The notes: generated from the sequence alone by a model not told the origin. DNA of 34,508 bases from Candidatus Cloacimonadota bacterium (GCA_021735645.1 JAIPGP010000036.1:1-34508), one strand, 5' to 3'; numbered from the stretch's first letter, positions 7,806-15,312 are shown. A program made the numbers and translations.

Positions 7806-7904
7806 TAACTCGCTCCGAGTTAATTTACCTAAGGTGATCTATGGGAAATTAACCGCTGGGTAATGTGGGAAACTGCATTTCCTCCCGTGTTTGGAAAGGA
7901 GCAT
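7806..7904 (+). ncRNA. Moco/Wco-type riboswitch in leader of aldehyde oxidoreductase gene
   Basis: The leader has hallmarks of the molybdenum/tungsten cofactor RNA motif. A closing stem pairs GCTCC (7812-7816) with GGAGC (7898-7902). An internal stem pairs GTTAATTT (7819-7826) with AAATTAAC (7846-7853). A further hairpin pairs GGAAA (7868-7872) with TTTCC (7878-7882). The 3' part reads CCTCCC, then GGAAAGGAGC, which I recall as the most conserved segment of the family. It ends 6 nt before the AAGGAGG ribosome site, so control is probably translational. The downstream gene is a tungstopterin enzyme, which fits cofactor sensing. The Wco subtype is an inference. Confidence 0.7.
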
Positions 7905-7918
7905 AACAAGGAGGAAAA

Positions 7919-9733
7919 GTGAGTTATACTGTTACAGATGCCAGGTTATTAAGAATCAATCTTACCAAAAAAACTATCAAAGTCGAAAAAATTGAGCAGG
8001 AACTGTTCCGGAAATTCCTGGGTGGTAGAGGTTTAGGGAGCAAATATCTCATTGATGAGATAGACCCCAAAATTGATGCTCTTTCAGAAGCTAATAAGCT
8101 GATCTTTGCCAATGGATTATTAACCGGAACCTTTGCCCCGACCGGTGGTCGCTATATGGTAGTGACAAAAAGTCCACTAACCGGGACAATAGCATCCAGT
8201 AATTCGGGAGGATTTTTTGGGGCAGAATTTAGAAACACCGGATTTATGATGATCATCATTGAAGGAAAAAGTGCTGAACCGGTATATATTTCCATAAACG
8301 ATGAGGACGTGAAGATAGTTGATGCCAAAGCACTTTGGGGATTGAGCACTCATGAAACCACAGACAAGCTGGTGGAAGCTTTTGGCGTAGAGGGTGCCAA
8401 GGTTGCCTGTATTGGACCCGCAGGTGAGAACCTTTCTAAAATTGCTGCTATCATGAATGACAAACACCGGGCAGCCGGTAGAAGTGGAGTTGGTGCTGTT
8501 ATGGGTTCCAAGAATTTGAAAGCGATCATCGTAAAAGGCAGCAGAAGAGTTGATATAGAACAGCTTGAGAAATTCAAGGAAATCGTGAAAGTCCAAAATG
8601 GTATGCTGAAAGCTCATCCTGTAACGGGAGAGGGATTACCGGCATTGGGTACAAAAGTTTTAGATAATATTATCAATTCAAACGGATTATACCCAACCAG
8701 AAACTTCCAGTCCGCAATATTCTCAGGAGTAGCAGAGGTTTGCGGGGAAGCATTGGTCAATAAAAAGTATCTGCAAAATAATACTGCCTGTTATGGCTGT
8801 GTGATTGCCTGTGGGCGAGAGGTTGCTTTGCCGAATGGACTTAAAGGTGAAGGTCCTGAATATGAAAGTGGCTGGAGTCTTGGTGCAGATTGCGGAGCAA
8901 ATGATCTTATCGCGATTACGGAAGCTAATTTTTTGTGCAATGAACTGGGTCTTGATACAATATCAGCAGGAGCAACAATTGCCCTGGCAATGGAGCTTTA
9001 TGAGAAGGGGTTCATACCAAAGGAAGATCTGGAAGATATGGTGGAACCTCGATTTGGCAATTCAGAAGCAGTGGTTTATTATGTAAAAGGGATGGCATAC
9101 CGTGAAACAAAATTAGCCGCTAAAATGGCTGATGGTGCCTATAGACTGGGAAAGGCTTATGGTCATCCAGAGCTGGCGATGGTAGTGAAAAAGCAGGAAT
9201 TACCAGCATATGACCCCAGGGGAGTACAGGGTCATGGCTTACAGTATGCCACCTCAAACCGGGGAGGATGTCATGTGCGAGGATATATGATATCGCCGGA
9301 GATACTGGGAGTACCGGAAAAGCTTGATCCGCAAGCTCTGGAAGGTAAACCTGCCTGGGTGAAGATCTTCCAGGATCTCACTGCTGTGATTGATTCTGCG
9401 GGACTTTGTCTCTTCAGTTCATTTGCTTTGGGTGGAGATGAATATCGTGATCTGATCAATGCTGTTCTGAATACGGAATTAACAACAGAGGAAACGCTTA
9501 AGATAGGTGACAGGATCTGGAATCTGGAGCGTCAATTCAATCTGGCAGCCGGGATACTACCTGACCAGGATACCTTGCCGGATCGTCTGCTGCATGAACC
9601 TCTGCCTGATGGGCCACAGAAAGGGTGTTATTCGCAATTACAAAAAATTCTCCCCGAATATTACCAGTTACGCGGCTGGGATGAGAAGGGATACATTAAA
9701 ACATCAACTTTAAAGGATTTAGGATTAGTTTAA
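7919..9733 (+). CDS. aor: Tungsten-containing aldehyde:ferredoxin oxidoreductase
   Basis: Cytoplasmic enzyme of the AOR family, which oxidises aldehydes to acids (or runs in reverse) with ferredoxin, using a tungsten bis-pterin and one 4Fe-4S cluster. The protein has 604 residues, the usual length. Cluster ligands are visible as Cys291, Cys294 and Cys298 in ACYGCVIACGRE, plus Cys497 in AGLCLFSS. Each is offset by exactly three from the ligands I recall for the Pyrococcus furiosus enzyme (288, 291, 295, 494). It starts at GTG 7919, set by AGGAGG 5 nt upstream. A cofactor-type riboswitch precedes it, and a terminator followed by MoaD-like and ThiF-like genes comes after. The substrate cannot be told from sequence; paralogues act on formaldehyde, glyceraldehyde-3-phosphate or carboxylic acids. 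Confidence 0.93.
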   Translation: MSYTVTDARLLRINLTKKTIKVEKIEQELFRKFLGGRGLGSKYLIDEIDPKIDALSEANKLIFANGLLTGTFAPTGGRYMVVTKSPLTGTIASSNSGGFFGAEFRNTGFMMIIIEGKSAEPVYISINDEDVKIVDAKALWGLSTHETTDKLVEAFGVEGAKVACIGPAGENLSKIAAIMNDKHRAAGRSGVGAVMGSKNLKAIIVKGSRRVDIEQLEKFKEIVKVQNGMLKAHPVTGEGLPALGTKVLDNIINSNGLYPTRNFQSAIFSGVAEVCGEALVNKKYLQNNTACYGCVIACGREVALPNGLKGEGPEYESGWSLGADCGANDLIAITEANFLCNELGLDTISAGATIALAMELYEKGFIPKEDLEDMVEPRFGNSEAVVYYVKGMAYRETKLAAKMADGAYRLGKAYGHPELAMVVKKQELPAYDPRGVQGHGLQYATSNRGGCHVRGYMISPEILGVPEKLDPQALEGKPAWVKIFQDLTAVIDSAGLCLFSSFALGGDEYRDLINAVLNTELTTEETLKIGDRIWNLERQFNLAAGILPDQDTLPDRLLHEPLPDGPQKGCYSQLQKILPEYYQLRGWDEKGYIKTSTLKDLGLV

Positions 9734-9745
9734 TCCAATTAAATA

Positions 9746-9782
9746 ACAGGGATACTGTATATGCAGTATCCCTGTTTTTTTT
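9746..9782 (+). terminator. Intrinsic terminator after the aldehyde oxidoreductase gene
   Basis: CAGGGATACTG (9747-9757) pairs perfectly with CAGTATCCCTG (9764-9774) over a 6-nt loop and is followed by eight T residues (9775-9782). It ends one base before the ribosome site of the MoaD-like gene. It may reduce transcription into moaD-thiF relative to the abundant enzyme, or those genes may rely on read-through. Confidence 0.9.
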
Positions 9783-9790
9783 AGGTGAAT

Positions 9791-10066
9791 ATGATAACTA
9801 TAAAGTTTTACAGTTTACTGAGATTACTGGTTAAAATTGAACAGGTAGAGCTTGAACTGGCTGATGTACCAATATCAACAGTTCTTGAGGAAGCAGCAAA
9901 GAAGGTCAAAACGCCGTTTCTCCATAAATTAGTACAGGATGGGAAGTTAATAACAGGTACTATAATCTTGATAAATGGCAGGAATATCCATCATCTTGAT
10001 AAATTAAATTCAAGGGTGCAGGATGGGGATGAGATAGCCTTGTTTCCACCCGGGGGAGGTGGATAA
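9791..10066 (+). CDS. MoaD/ThiS-family sulfur-carrier protein
   Basis: Small ubiquitin-like sulfur carrier of 91 residues. The fold shows in the N-terminal strand ITIKFYSLLRLLVKIEQVEL and in NGRNIHHLDKLNSRVQDGDEI. The C-terminus is ALFPPGGGG, the flexible Gly-Gly tail that is adenylated and thiocarboxylated in this family. In molybdopterin synthase MoaD supplies sulfur for the dithiolene of the pterin. Placement after a tungsten enzyme and directly before a ThiF-type activator suggests a dedicated role in tungstopterin formation. I prefer ATG 9791 over GTG 9785 because the GTG lies within the AGGTGA ribosome site. Confidence 0.9.
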   Translation: MITIKFYSLLRLLVKIEQVELELADVPISTVLEEAAKKVKTPFLHKLVQDGKLITGTIILINGRNIHHLDKLNSRVQDGDEIALFPPGGGG

Positions 10067-10758
10067 TGGGCAGCAGTGAGATATTTTCCAGACATAGTAT
10101 GTTTCTGGGAGAAGAAAAAATGAGATTGATCCGCGAGTCTTCTATCGTAGTTGCCGGATTGGGTGGATTAGGCTCAGTTGTATGCGATTCATTATATAGA
10201 TTAGGAGTAGGTAAGCTTATCCTGATAGATAACAAAAAAGTTGATCTGCCGGACTTAAACCGCCAATCGCTGTACACCTCAAGGGATATAGGACAGGCAA
10301 AAGTGAAAGCTGCAGCAGATAGATTAGCAGATATTCATAGTTATACAGAAATAATTACCGCCCGGATAGATATCAGAGATGAGAATGCTCTTGTTGCTTT
10401 GAGAGATGAACATTCATTTGATGGCATAGCTGACTGTCTGGATAATTATAATTCCCGATTTGATCTGGAGAATCTGCTCGAATCAGAAGTTTTTATGGTT
10501 CATGGTGGTGTGAAAAATGATTTCGGTCAGGTTACAACCATTAATAAAGGGAGAAGCTTACGCACTTTATATCAAGGTGAGCAGGATTTCCCGGAAATAA
10601 TACCTGTAGTACCCCAGATCGTGAAAATTATTGGTTCTGTTATGACTCAGGAAATAGTGAATAATATTTTTGGTGAACCGCAATTGCTTGATAAGTTGGT
10701 AATCTTTGAGCTGGCAGATTTTTCTTTATACAAGCAGAAAGTGGATTTAAGATTGTAA
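10066..10758 (+). CDS. ThiF/MoeB-family adenylyltransferase
   Basis: E1-like enzyme of 230 residues that would adenylate the C-terminal glycine of the preceding MoaD-like protein. The nucleotide site GLGGLGS lies near residues 32-38, followed by LIDNKKVDLPDLNRQ, the DIGQAKVKAA segment and the ADCLDNYNSRF motif. The paired CxxC zinc motifs common in MoeB and ThiF are absent, and the protein is somewhat shorter than E. coli MoeB. Its ATG shares one base with the stop of the MoaD-like gene (TAATG), with GGGGGAGGTGG upstream, so the two are almost certainly coupled. Whether it serves MoaD alone or also ThiS is unknown. Confidence 0.9.
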   Translation: MGSSEIFSRHSMFLGEEKMRLIRESSIVVAGLGGLGSVVCDSLYRLGVGKLILIDNKKVDLPDLNRQSLYTSRDIGQAKVKAAADRLADIHSYTEIITARIDIRDENALVALRDEHSFDGIADCLDNYNSRFDLENLLESEVFMVHGGVKNDFGQVTTINKGRSLRTLYQGEQDFPEIIPVVPQIVKIIGSVMTQEIVNNIFGEPQLLDKLVIFELADFSLYKQKVDLRL

Positions 10759-10773
10759 GGCGAAGAGAAAATG

Positions 10774-10796
10774 ACATGCATCCCCATGTTTTTTTT
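10774..10796 (+). terminator. Weak possible terminator after the thiF-like gene
   Basis: ACATG (10774-10778) can pair with CATGT (10785-10789), followed by a run of eight T residues (10789-10796). The stem is only 5 bp. The same T-run is part of the left end of the MITE-like element, so the element may supply the termination signal. Confidence 0.35.
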
Positions 10797-11032
10797 GTTT
10801 TCATAGCAGGAATTTTAATGATAATTGACCAGTTAAGCAGGACTTGCACCGCTGGCGGTACTCCAGAAGTGGGGCGAGAACTACGACCAATCAACTACTC
10901 TATTCCAAATTTCAATCTGAGAAATATATCAAGCTGAAATCTGCTGATAATGGTCGTCATCTGCGCCCCAGAAAATACCCAGCGGTGCACGTATGACTTA
11001 GCTGCAGAAATTGTTTTAATTTCGGGGGGATG
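10778..11032 (+). mobile_element. MITE-like element, R-type interior (copy B)
   Basis: This element of about 255 bp fills most of the gap between the thiF-like and PorV-like genes. The left end is GCATCCCC (10778-10785) followed by ATG and a T-run, and the right end is TTTCGGGGGGATG (11020-11032). The interior contains TGCACCGCT (10845-10853) inverted as AGCGGTGCA (10981-10989), and GGGGCG plus ACGACCA inverted as TGGTCGT plus CGCCCC. It is nearly identical to copies at 12413 and 34317, so the family probably spread recently. It encodes no protein. Confidence 0.78.
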
Positions 11033-11080
11033 AGAGATGCTATGAAAAAATATTGACATATTTAAATGCAGAAGTATTAT
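11020..11080 (+). promoter_or_regulatory. Composite G-run/TTGACA promoter of the PorV-like gene
   Basis: TTTCGGGGGGAT at 11020-11031, TTGACA at 11053-11058 and a good -10, TATTAT at 11075-11080, with a 16-nt spacer. The first T of TTGACA is 30 nt after the C of the G-run motif. The predicted start near 11088 leaves a leader of about 107 nt. This is the best -10 of the set. Confidence 0.7.
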
Positions 11081-11157
11081 TTGAAAGTAAATCCTAATTA
11101 AAAAGCAAATTCTTTTTTATGACATGGTGATAAAGCTGGCTGTGATAATTAGGTATT

Positions 11158-11170
11158 GTCTAATATAGAC
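11158..11170 (+). promoter_or_regulatory. Small palindrome upstream of the PorV-like gene
   Basis: GTCTATNNNATAGAC-like dyad: the sequence GTCTAATATAGAC pairs GTCTA with TAGAC around three bases. A TATAAT lies just downstream near 11174-11179, before AGGAGG at 11185-11190. It could be an operator or a second promoter; no -35 box is clear. Confidence 0.3.
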
Positions 11171-11194
11171 TAATATAATCATTTAGGAGGTGTT

Positions 11195-12298
11195 ATGAAA
11201 AGGGAGATATTGTTAGTAATAGTAATAATTATCATTTGTATTCCGAGCTACACATTAAATTGTTCATATCCATCCTATCATTCTCCCTCAGCATTTGACA
11301 GGGTTTTTGGGAGCGTAAGCGGTTGCTGCAATATCTGGAATACCAATCCTCTCAGTGTTTGGAGTAATCCCGCTAAACTGGGTTACCATCGAGGTTTTAG
11401 CCTGGGATATAGTTCGGCAAACGATTCAAATTACAATGAGATTTCATACAGAGCAGCTTATATCACTTATGGTTATAAAGGCATGGGAGTTATGCTTCCT
11501 ATGATTAATTCACATGGCAAATTTGGTTATAGTTATAAAGAAAATGATAGAATCGAAATTGATGAGGATGGCAATCTTGTAAAAACTGCAGATTATTATG
11601 ATTCATCATCGCAATTTGCTTTTGGTTTTAACTTACTTGAGATTTATAATAATTATAATACCAATGAGTTAACTTCTGACTGGCAGAATTTTACAGATTT
11701 ATCGATGGGATATAATGGAGGCATTGCCTATGAAAGTAATACCCCGAATTACGGTACTTCTGAAATAGAGGGAAATGAGGATGCAAAATACAATTATTCT
11801 GATGGATTGGGAATGGTATTAAGAATCAGTCCTTTAAACGAAACCAACTTCAAAGAATATTATTACCTGAAAGCAGATATAATTACTGCAATGGATTTAA
11901 ATGGTATTATTTCCTCTTATAATAAAAGTTTTAAATCAGGATTTTCTCTACGGTTAGCAGCCGATTTGGAGAAATACCTGCCTGAATACTATGACGTGCT
12001 ATCTGATATATCTAAAAATGTAGTTACCATGTACATATCCTATGAAACTTGTAATTCTAACGAATTTCAGTTTTCTTCGAGCGGTATTGAATTAACGTTT
12101 CTGGATATATTGTCTTTACGCACCGGCAAAGATGACGATGCCGAGAAATACAATTTTGGTATTGGATTAAATTTCCAGTACAAAGACTATTACCAATTCC
12201 AATTGAATATTGCTTTATTAGATAAAGGAGATTTTAATAATCAAGTATATCTTGATATAATGCTGAACGTAAATCTCAGTCATTTATTTTTTCATTAG
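11195..12298 (+). CDS. Probable outer-membrane beta-barrel protein, PorV/UPF0164-like
   Basis: A secreted or outer-membrane protein of 367 residues that I cannot name precisely. It begins with a signal peptide (hydrophobic residues 5-20). The segment NPLSVWSNPAKLGYHRGFSLGYS resembles the NPA-type start of PorV/UPF0164 barrels found in FCB bacteria. The rest alternates short amphipathic strands rich in Tyr, Gly and Asn and ends in LNVNLSHLFFH, an aromatic barrel-like terminus. PorV-type proteins act in type IX secretion, and a T9SS-type cargo gene lies at 24060, but no linkage is shown. AGGAGG lies 4 nt before the ATG. The gene stands alone between MITE-like elements. Confidence 0.6.
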   Translation: MKREILLVIVIIIICIPSYTLNCSYPSYHSPSAFDRVFGSVSGCCNIWNTNPLSVWSNPAKLGYHRGFSLGYSSANDSNYNEISYRAAYITYGYKGMGVMLPMINSHGKFGYSYKENDRIEIDEDGNLVKTADYYDSSSQFAFGFNLLEIYNNYNTNELTSDWQNFTDLSMGYNGGIAYESNTPNYGTSEIEGNEDAKYNYSDGLGMVLRISPLNETNFKEYYYLKADIITAMDLNGIISSYNKSFKSGFSLRLAADLEKYLPEYYDVLSDISKNVVTMYISYETCNSNEFQFSSSGIELTFLDILSLRTGKDDDAEKYNFGIGLNFQYKDYYQFQLNIALLDKGDFNNQVYLDIMLNVNLSHLFFH

Positions 12299-12311
12299 AA
12301 TTTCTATAGAG

Positions 12312-12411
12312 AAATAATCAGATAAGCAGGACTTGCATCTGTGAGTACACCAGCGGTGCACATATTACTCAATAGCAGATATTTAGTTTCAGGGAAGGCG
12401 CGAGTCTAATA
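12312..12411 (+). repeat. Decayed copy of the R-type palindromic element
   Basis: AAGCAGGACTTGCATCTGTG and then CAGCGGTGCACATATTACTC match parts of the element at 12413-12675, with internal deletions and substitutions. It directly precedes that intact copy, so the newer element appears to have inserted next to or into an older one. Confidence 0.5.
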
Positions 12412-12412
12412 C

Positions 12413-12675
12413 CTGGCATCCCCCCTGTTTTTTTTGTTTTCATAGCAGGAAATTAAATGATAATTGACCAGTTAAGCAGGACTTGCACCGCTGGCGGTAC
12501 TCCGGAAGTGGGGCGAGAACTACGACCAATCAACTAATCTATTCCAAATTTCAATCTGAGAAATATATCATGCTGGAATCTGCTGATAATGGTCGTCATC
12601 TGCGCCCCTGGAAATACCTAGCGGTGCACGTATGACTTAGCTGCAGAAATTGTTTTAATTTCGGGGGGATGCCAG
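12413..12675 (+). mobile_element. MITE-like element, R-type interior (copy C, best preserved)
   Basis: This 263-bp element is bounded by perfect 13-bp terminal inverted repeats, CTGGCATCCCCCC (12413-12425) and GGGGGGATGCCAG (12663-12675). A run of eight T residues follows the left end. The interior has TGCACCGCT (12484-12492) inverted at 12620-12628, GGGGCG (12510-12515) inverted as CGCCCC (12603-12608), and ACGACCA (12522-12528) inverted as TGGTCGT (12590-12596), so one strand can fold into a long hairpin. No target-site duplication is obvious in the flanks. It has no coding capacity. Confidence 0.82.
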
Positions 12676-12719
12676 TTAATGAGATTAGTGCTTGACAATT
12701 AATTTAGAGATGCTACAAA
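12659..12719 (+). promoter_or_regulatory. Composite G-run/TTGACA promoter, upstream of tandem pair
   Basis: The right end of the adjoining element gives TTTCGGGGGGAT at 12659-12670. TTGACA follows at 12692-12697 and TACAAA at 12714-12719 is a fair -10 with a 16-nt spacer. The start would be near 12727, upstream of a second composite promoter for the same gene. Confidence 0.6.
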
Positions 12720-12727
12720 ATTATTTC

Positions 12728-12789
12728 ATTTCGGGGGGATACCTGGCGTGTCTAATACTGGTTGACAATATTGCGGGAGAAAAACATTT
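12728..12789 (+). promoter_or_regulatory. Composite G-run/TTGACA promoter, proximal to the peptidase gene
   Basis: A solo motif, TTTCGGGGGGAT at 12728-12740, with no element body attached, then TTGACA at 12762-12767 and a weak -10, ACATTT at 12784-12789. The start would be near 12797, only 26 nt before the peptidase ATG. Confidence 0.62.
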
Positions 12790-12822
12790 ATCAGATAGAG
12801 AAAAATAATACAGGGAGAAGTT

Positions 12823-14358
12823 ATGGCAGATATTATCAAAGTGAAGGAAATAGCCCGGGAACTGGCAAATATTTCTACCGAATATTCACGCTTGAACTGG
12901 GTGAAATATACCACTGGTTACGATTTTGGCATCAAAGAAGCATATAAGAAAATGCTGAAGGTAATGAAGGATCCAAAGAAGTATAATATTATCCTTGATC
13001 ATCTTGAAAAGGATTTAAGTGCTGAAGATATGAGGCGGGTGGAGAATATAGAAAGACGCTTTAAAAACTACCATTTATCTGCTGAATTGAATAAACTGAG
13101 TGAGCGGATGGAGCAGAAAACTACTGAGCTTTCGCAGGTATTAAATACTCATCGTAATAAGGTGCGGGGCAGGCAGGTGACATCTGTGGAAATTGCCCAG
13201 ATGATCCAGCAAAGCGATGATGCTGAATTGAGAAAAGAAGCTTATATGTCACGGGCAGCAGTGAATAAACCCTTAGTCGATACCGGGTTTATAGAGCTAT
13301 TGGAAATGCGCAAAGAATATGCCAGATTGTATGGTGCAGATAATTATGTGAATTATTCTTTGGAACAAAGAGAACTTGACCCGGGAATATTCAGTTCCTG
13401 GCGCAGCGAATTGCAGGAGCAATTGCCTAAGATGAAAAGCGTTCAGAAAGATTTTGCAGAGAAATATCTGGGCAAGGAGGAGTTGCAGCCCTGGGATGGA
13501 GGTTATCTGAGTGGCAAAATAGCTCCTGAACTGAAGAAAGAAGTAGATATGAGCGGTTTTTATGAACCTCTGCGACGTTTATACTCCAGATTTGGCATTG
13601 ATATCAGCTCTGATAATACAACTTATGACGTGTTCCCAAGACAGAATAAATCGGAATGGGGATATAATTTCCCGATTGAGGCAGGAGTGGAATCACGGAT
13701 ACTGGCAAATGTGCAGAACCGATACAATCAGTTTGGAGTGCTTTTGCACGAAACAGGACATGCTATGCACTTTGCCAGGCTTGATGTAGATGATATACTG
13801 CTGAATTATGGGGTAAGTGGAATAATTTCTGAAGGTATAGCGAACCTGTTTGGAGCGTTTCTGTATGAGGAAGTTTTTTATGCTGATTTTTTTGCCGATG
13901 AGCTGGAGAGTGCCCGGGAGCATTTTAGCGAACTAAAAGCGTGGCAGAAGCTAAATTCGCTGGCAGCTATAGAGAATATATTTTTTGATCAGGCTCTCTA
14001 CCTGAATCCGATCAAGAGCATAGACGATATTCATGAGCTTAAATGGAAGATGTATGCGGAGTTATTAGACAAAAAACCTTATGCCGAGGAACCTGTATGG
14101 GGTTTTTTGATCCATCATACTACTCATCCAATTTATCTGCATAACTATTTTATGGGAGACGTTACAGGTGCGATGCTGAAAAAGGTGTTCTGTGAACAGC
14201 AGCAGATAAATAATATACTGGAGAAACCGGAAGATTTTGGCAGGTTTGTGATTGATAAGGTGATAAAGCCATCTGGGCGTTATCCTTATGCTGAACTATT
14301 TAAGCGTATTAGTGGCAGAGATTTTTCTCTGGATTATCTGAAATTATCAGGAAAATAA
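12823..14358 (+). CDS. M3-like zinc oligopeptidase
   Basis: Cytoplasmic gluzincin peptidase of 511 residues with no signal peptide. The zinc site is HETGH at residues 309-313, with Glu337 in ISEGIANLFG as likely third ligand 24 residues downstream, the M3/M2 spacing. The N-terminal half is almost all helical, as in oligoendopeptidases. It is shorter than typical PepF (about 600 residues) and diverged, so an M2/M3-like assignment is safer than a specific name. Its ATG follows GGGAGAAG. Two tandem composite promoters precede it, and an AlaX gene starts 15 bp after its stop. It probably degrades peptides in the cytoplasm. Confidence 0.82.
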   Translation: MADIIKVKEIARELANISTEYSRLNWVKYTTGYDFGIKEAYKKMLKVMKDPKKYNIILDHLEKDLSAEDMRRVENIERRFKNYHLSAELNKLSERMEQKTTELSQVLNTHRNKVRGRQVTSVEIAQMIQQSDDAELRKEAYMSRAAVNKPLVDTGFIELLEMRKEYARLYGADNYVNYSLEQRELDPGIFSSWRSELQEQLPKMKSVQKDFAEKYLGKEELQPWDGGYLSGKIAPELKKEVDMSGFYEPLRRLYSRFGIDISSDNTTYDVFPRQNKSEWGYNFPIEAGVESRILANVQNRYNQFGVLLHETGHAMHFARLDVDDILLNYGVSGIISEGIANLFGAFLYEEVFYADFFADELESAREHFSELKAWQKLNSLAAIENIFFDQALYLNPIKSIDDIHELKWKMYAELLDKKPYAEEPVWGFLIHHTTHPIYLHNYFMGDVTGAMLKKVFCEQQQINNILEKPEDFGRFVIDKVIKPSGRYPYAELFKRISGRDFSLDYLKLSGK

Positions 14359-14372
14359 ATGAGGTGAAAAAT

Positions 14373-15086
14373 ATGACAGAACTTCTATATCTGGAAGACA
14401 GCTATTTACAGGAATTTATGGCAGAGGTGATTGAAGTAGATGAAGAACAGAAGGCAGTTGTGCTTTCTGCAACGGCATTTTATCCGGCAGGTGGTGGACA
14501 GCCCTGTGATTTTGGAATACTGCATTATCAGGATAAGACCGTAGAAGTGATTAAAGTGAAGAAAGAAGGTGGAAAGGTCTGGCATTTTATCAATGGCGAA
14601 CTGCCTGATGTGGGGGAGAAGCTTACGGGTAAAATTGACTGGGAAAGGCGATATAAGCTGATGCGTACCCATACAGCCATGCACGCAATGAGTGCCATTG
14701 CCTGGCGTGATTATCAGGCTCAGGTGACTGGGGGTAATATGGAGCCTTTAGCTGGACGACTGGATTTTGAATTTGAGAATTTTAATGCGGAATTAGTAGC
14801 AGAAATTGAAGAAAAAGTTAATTTTGAGATCAAGAAAGGTTTAGCAGTCTCTTCACAGATATTGCCAAGGTCAGAAGCGGAAAAAATACCTGACTTGATC
14901 CGCACCAAGATTAATCTGCTGCCGGCAGCACTTACTGAAATCCGGGTAGTGACTATCGCTGATCTTGACCAGCAGGCTGATGGAGGAACTCATGTGAAAT
15001 CAACCTCAGAGATAGGAACTATCAAAATTAGTGGCTATAAAAGTAAGGGCAGGATCAATAAGAGGATAAAGATTGCTATCTTATGA
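14373..15086 (+). CDS. alaX: Alanyl-tRNA editing protein AlaX
   Basis: Free-standing homologue of the AlaRS editing domain, which hydrolyses Ser-tRNA(Ala) or Gly-tRNA(Ala). The protein is 237 residues, matching the medium AlaX class. The N-terminal beta-barrel carries FYPAGGGQPCDFG, where the GGGQ motif is typical. The editing site has HTAMH (His100, His104), and the second half-site is QADGGTH with His207. The usual zinc-ligand Cys of CGGTH is Asp203 here. I start at ATG 14373, 5 nt after GAGGTGA; the GTG nine bases earlier is within that ribosome site. It is cotranscribed with the peptidase gene. Confidence 0.9.
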   Translation: MTELLYLEDSYLQEFMAEVIEVDEEQKAVVLSATAFYPAGGGQPCDFGILHYQDKTVEVIKVKKEGGKVWHFINGELPDVGEKLTGKIDWERRYKLMRTHTAMHAMSAIAWRDYQAQVTGGNMEPLAGRLDFEFENFNAELVAEIEEKVNFEIKKGLAVSSQILPRSEAEKIPDLIRTKINLLPAALTEIRVVTIADLDQQADGGTHVKSTSEIGTIKISGYKSKGRINKRIKIAIL

Positions 15087-15250
15087 GGGATAGAGGGAGT
15101 AATTGAAAATTAAATGTAATGTAATTTAATTAGTATTTCGGAGTTGAGCTAATTTACTACAAAACTATATGTTAGAGTAATTAAAGAATCAACAAGATGC
15201 CTGTACTAATATATAGGTGTTTTGCTAAGACTTACTCTGATTTACAGAGA

Positions 15251-15312
15251 AGTCACTAAAGTGACTACACACAGTTTGTTCACTATACAACCCCTAAATG
15301 AATTTAGGGGTT
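15251..15312. repeat. Two perfect palindromes between alaX and nadE
   Basis: AGTCACT-AA-AGTGACT at 15251-15266 and an 11-bp-stem palindrome at 15289-15312 (AACCCCTAAAT, GA, ATTTAGGGGTT). Neither is followed by a T-run, so they are not clear intrinsic terminators. They sit directly 5' of a composite promoter, in the place occupied elsewhere by MITE-like hairpins. The rest of the 361-bp gap (15087-15447) is AT-rich without genes. Confidence 0.7.

Noticed and set aside
10778-11032. CRISPR array or integron attC-type repeats
   Set aside because: The repeats are dispersed, not regularly spaced, have no cas or integrase genes nearby, and lack the GTTRRRY core expected of attC sites.
12413-12427. 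A mirror composite promoter reading leftward from the left end of the element
   Set aside because: At the matching distance on the minus strand the hexamer is TTCCCT, a poor -35, and the left end at 10778 also has none.
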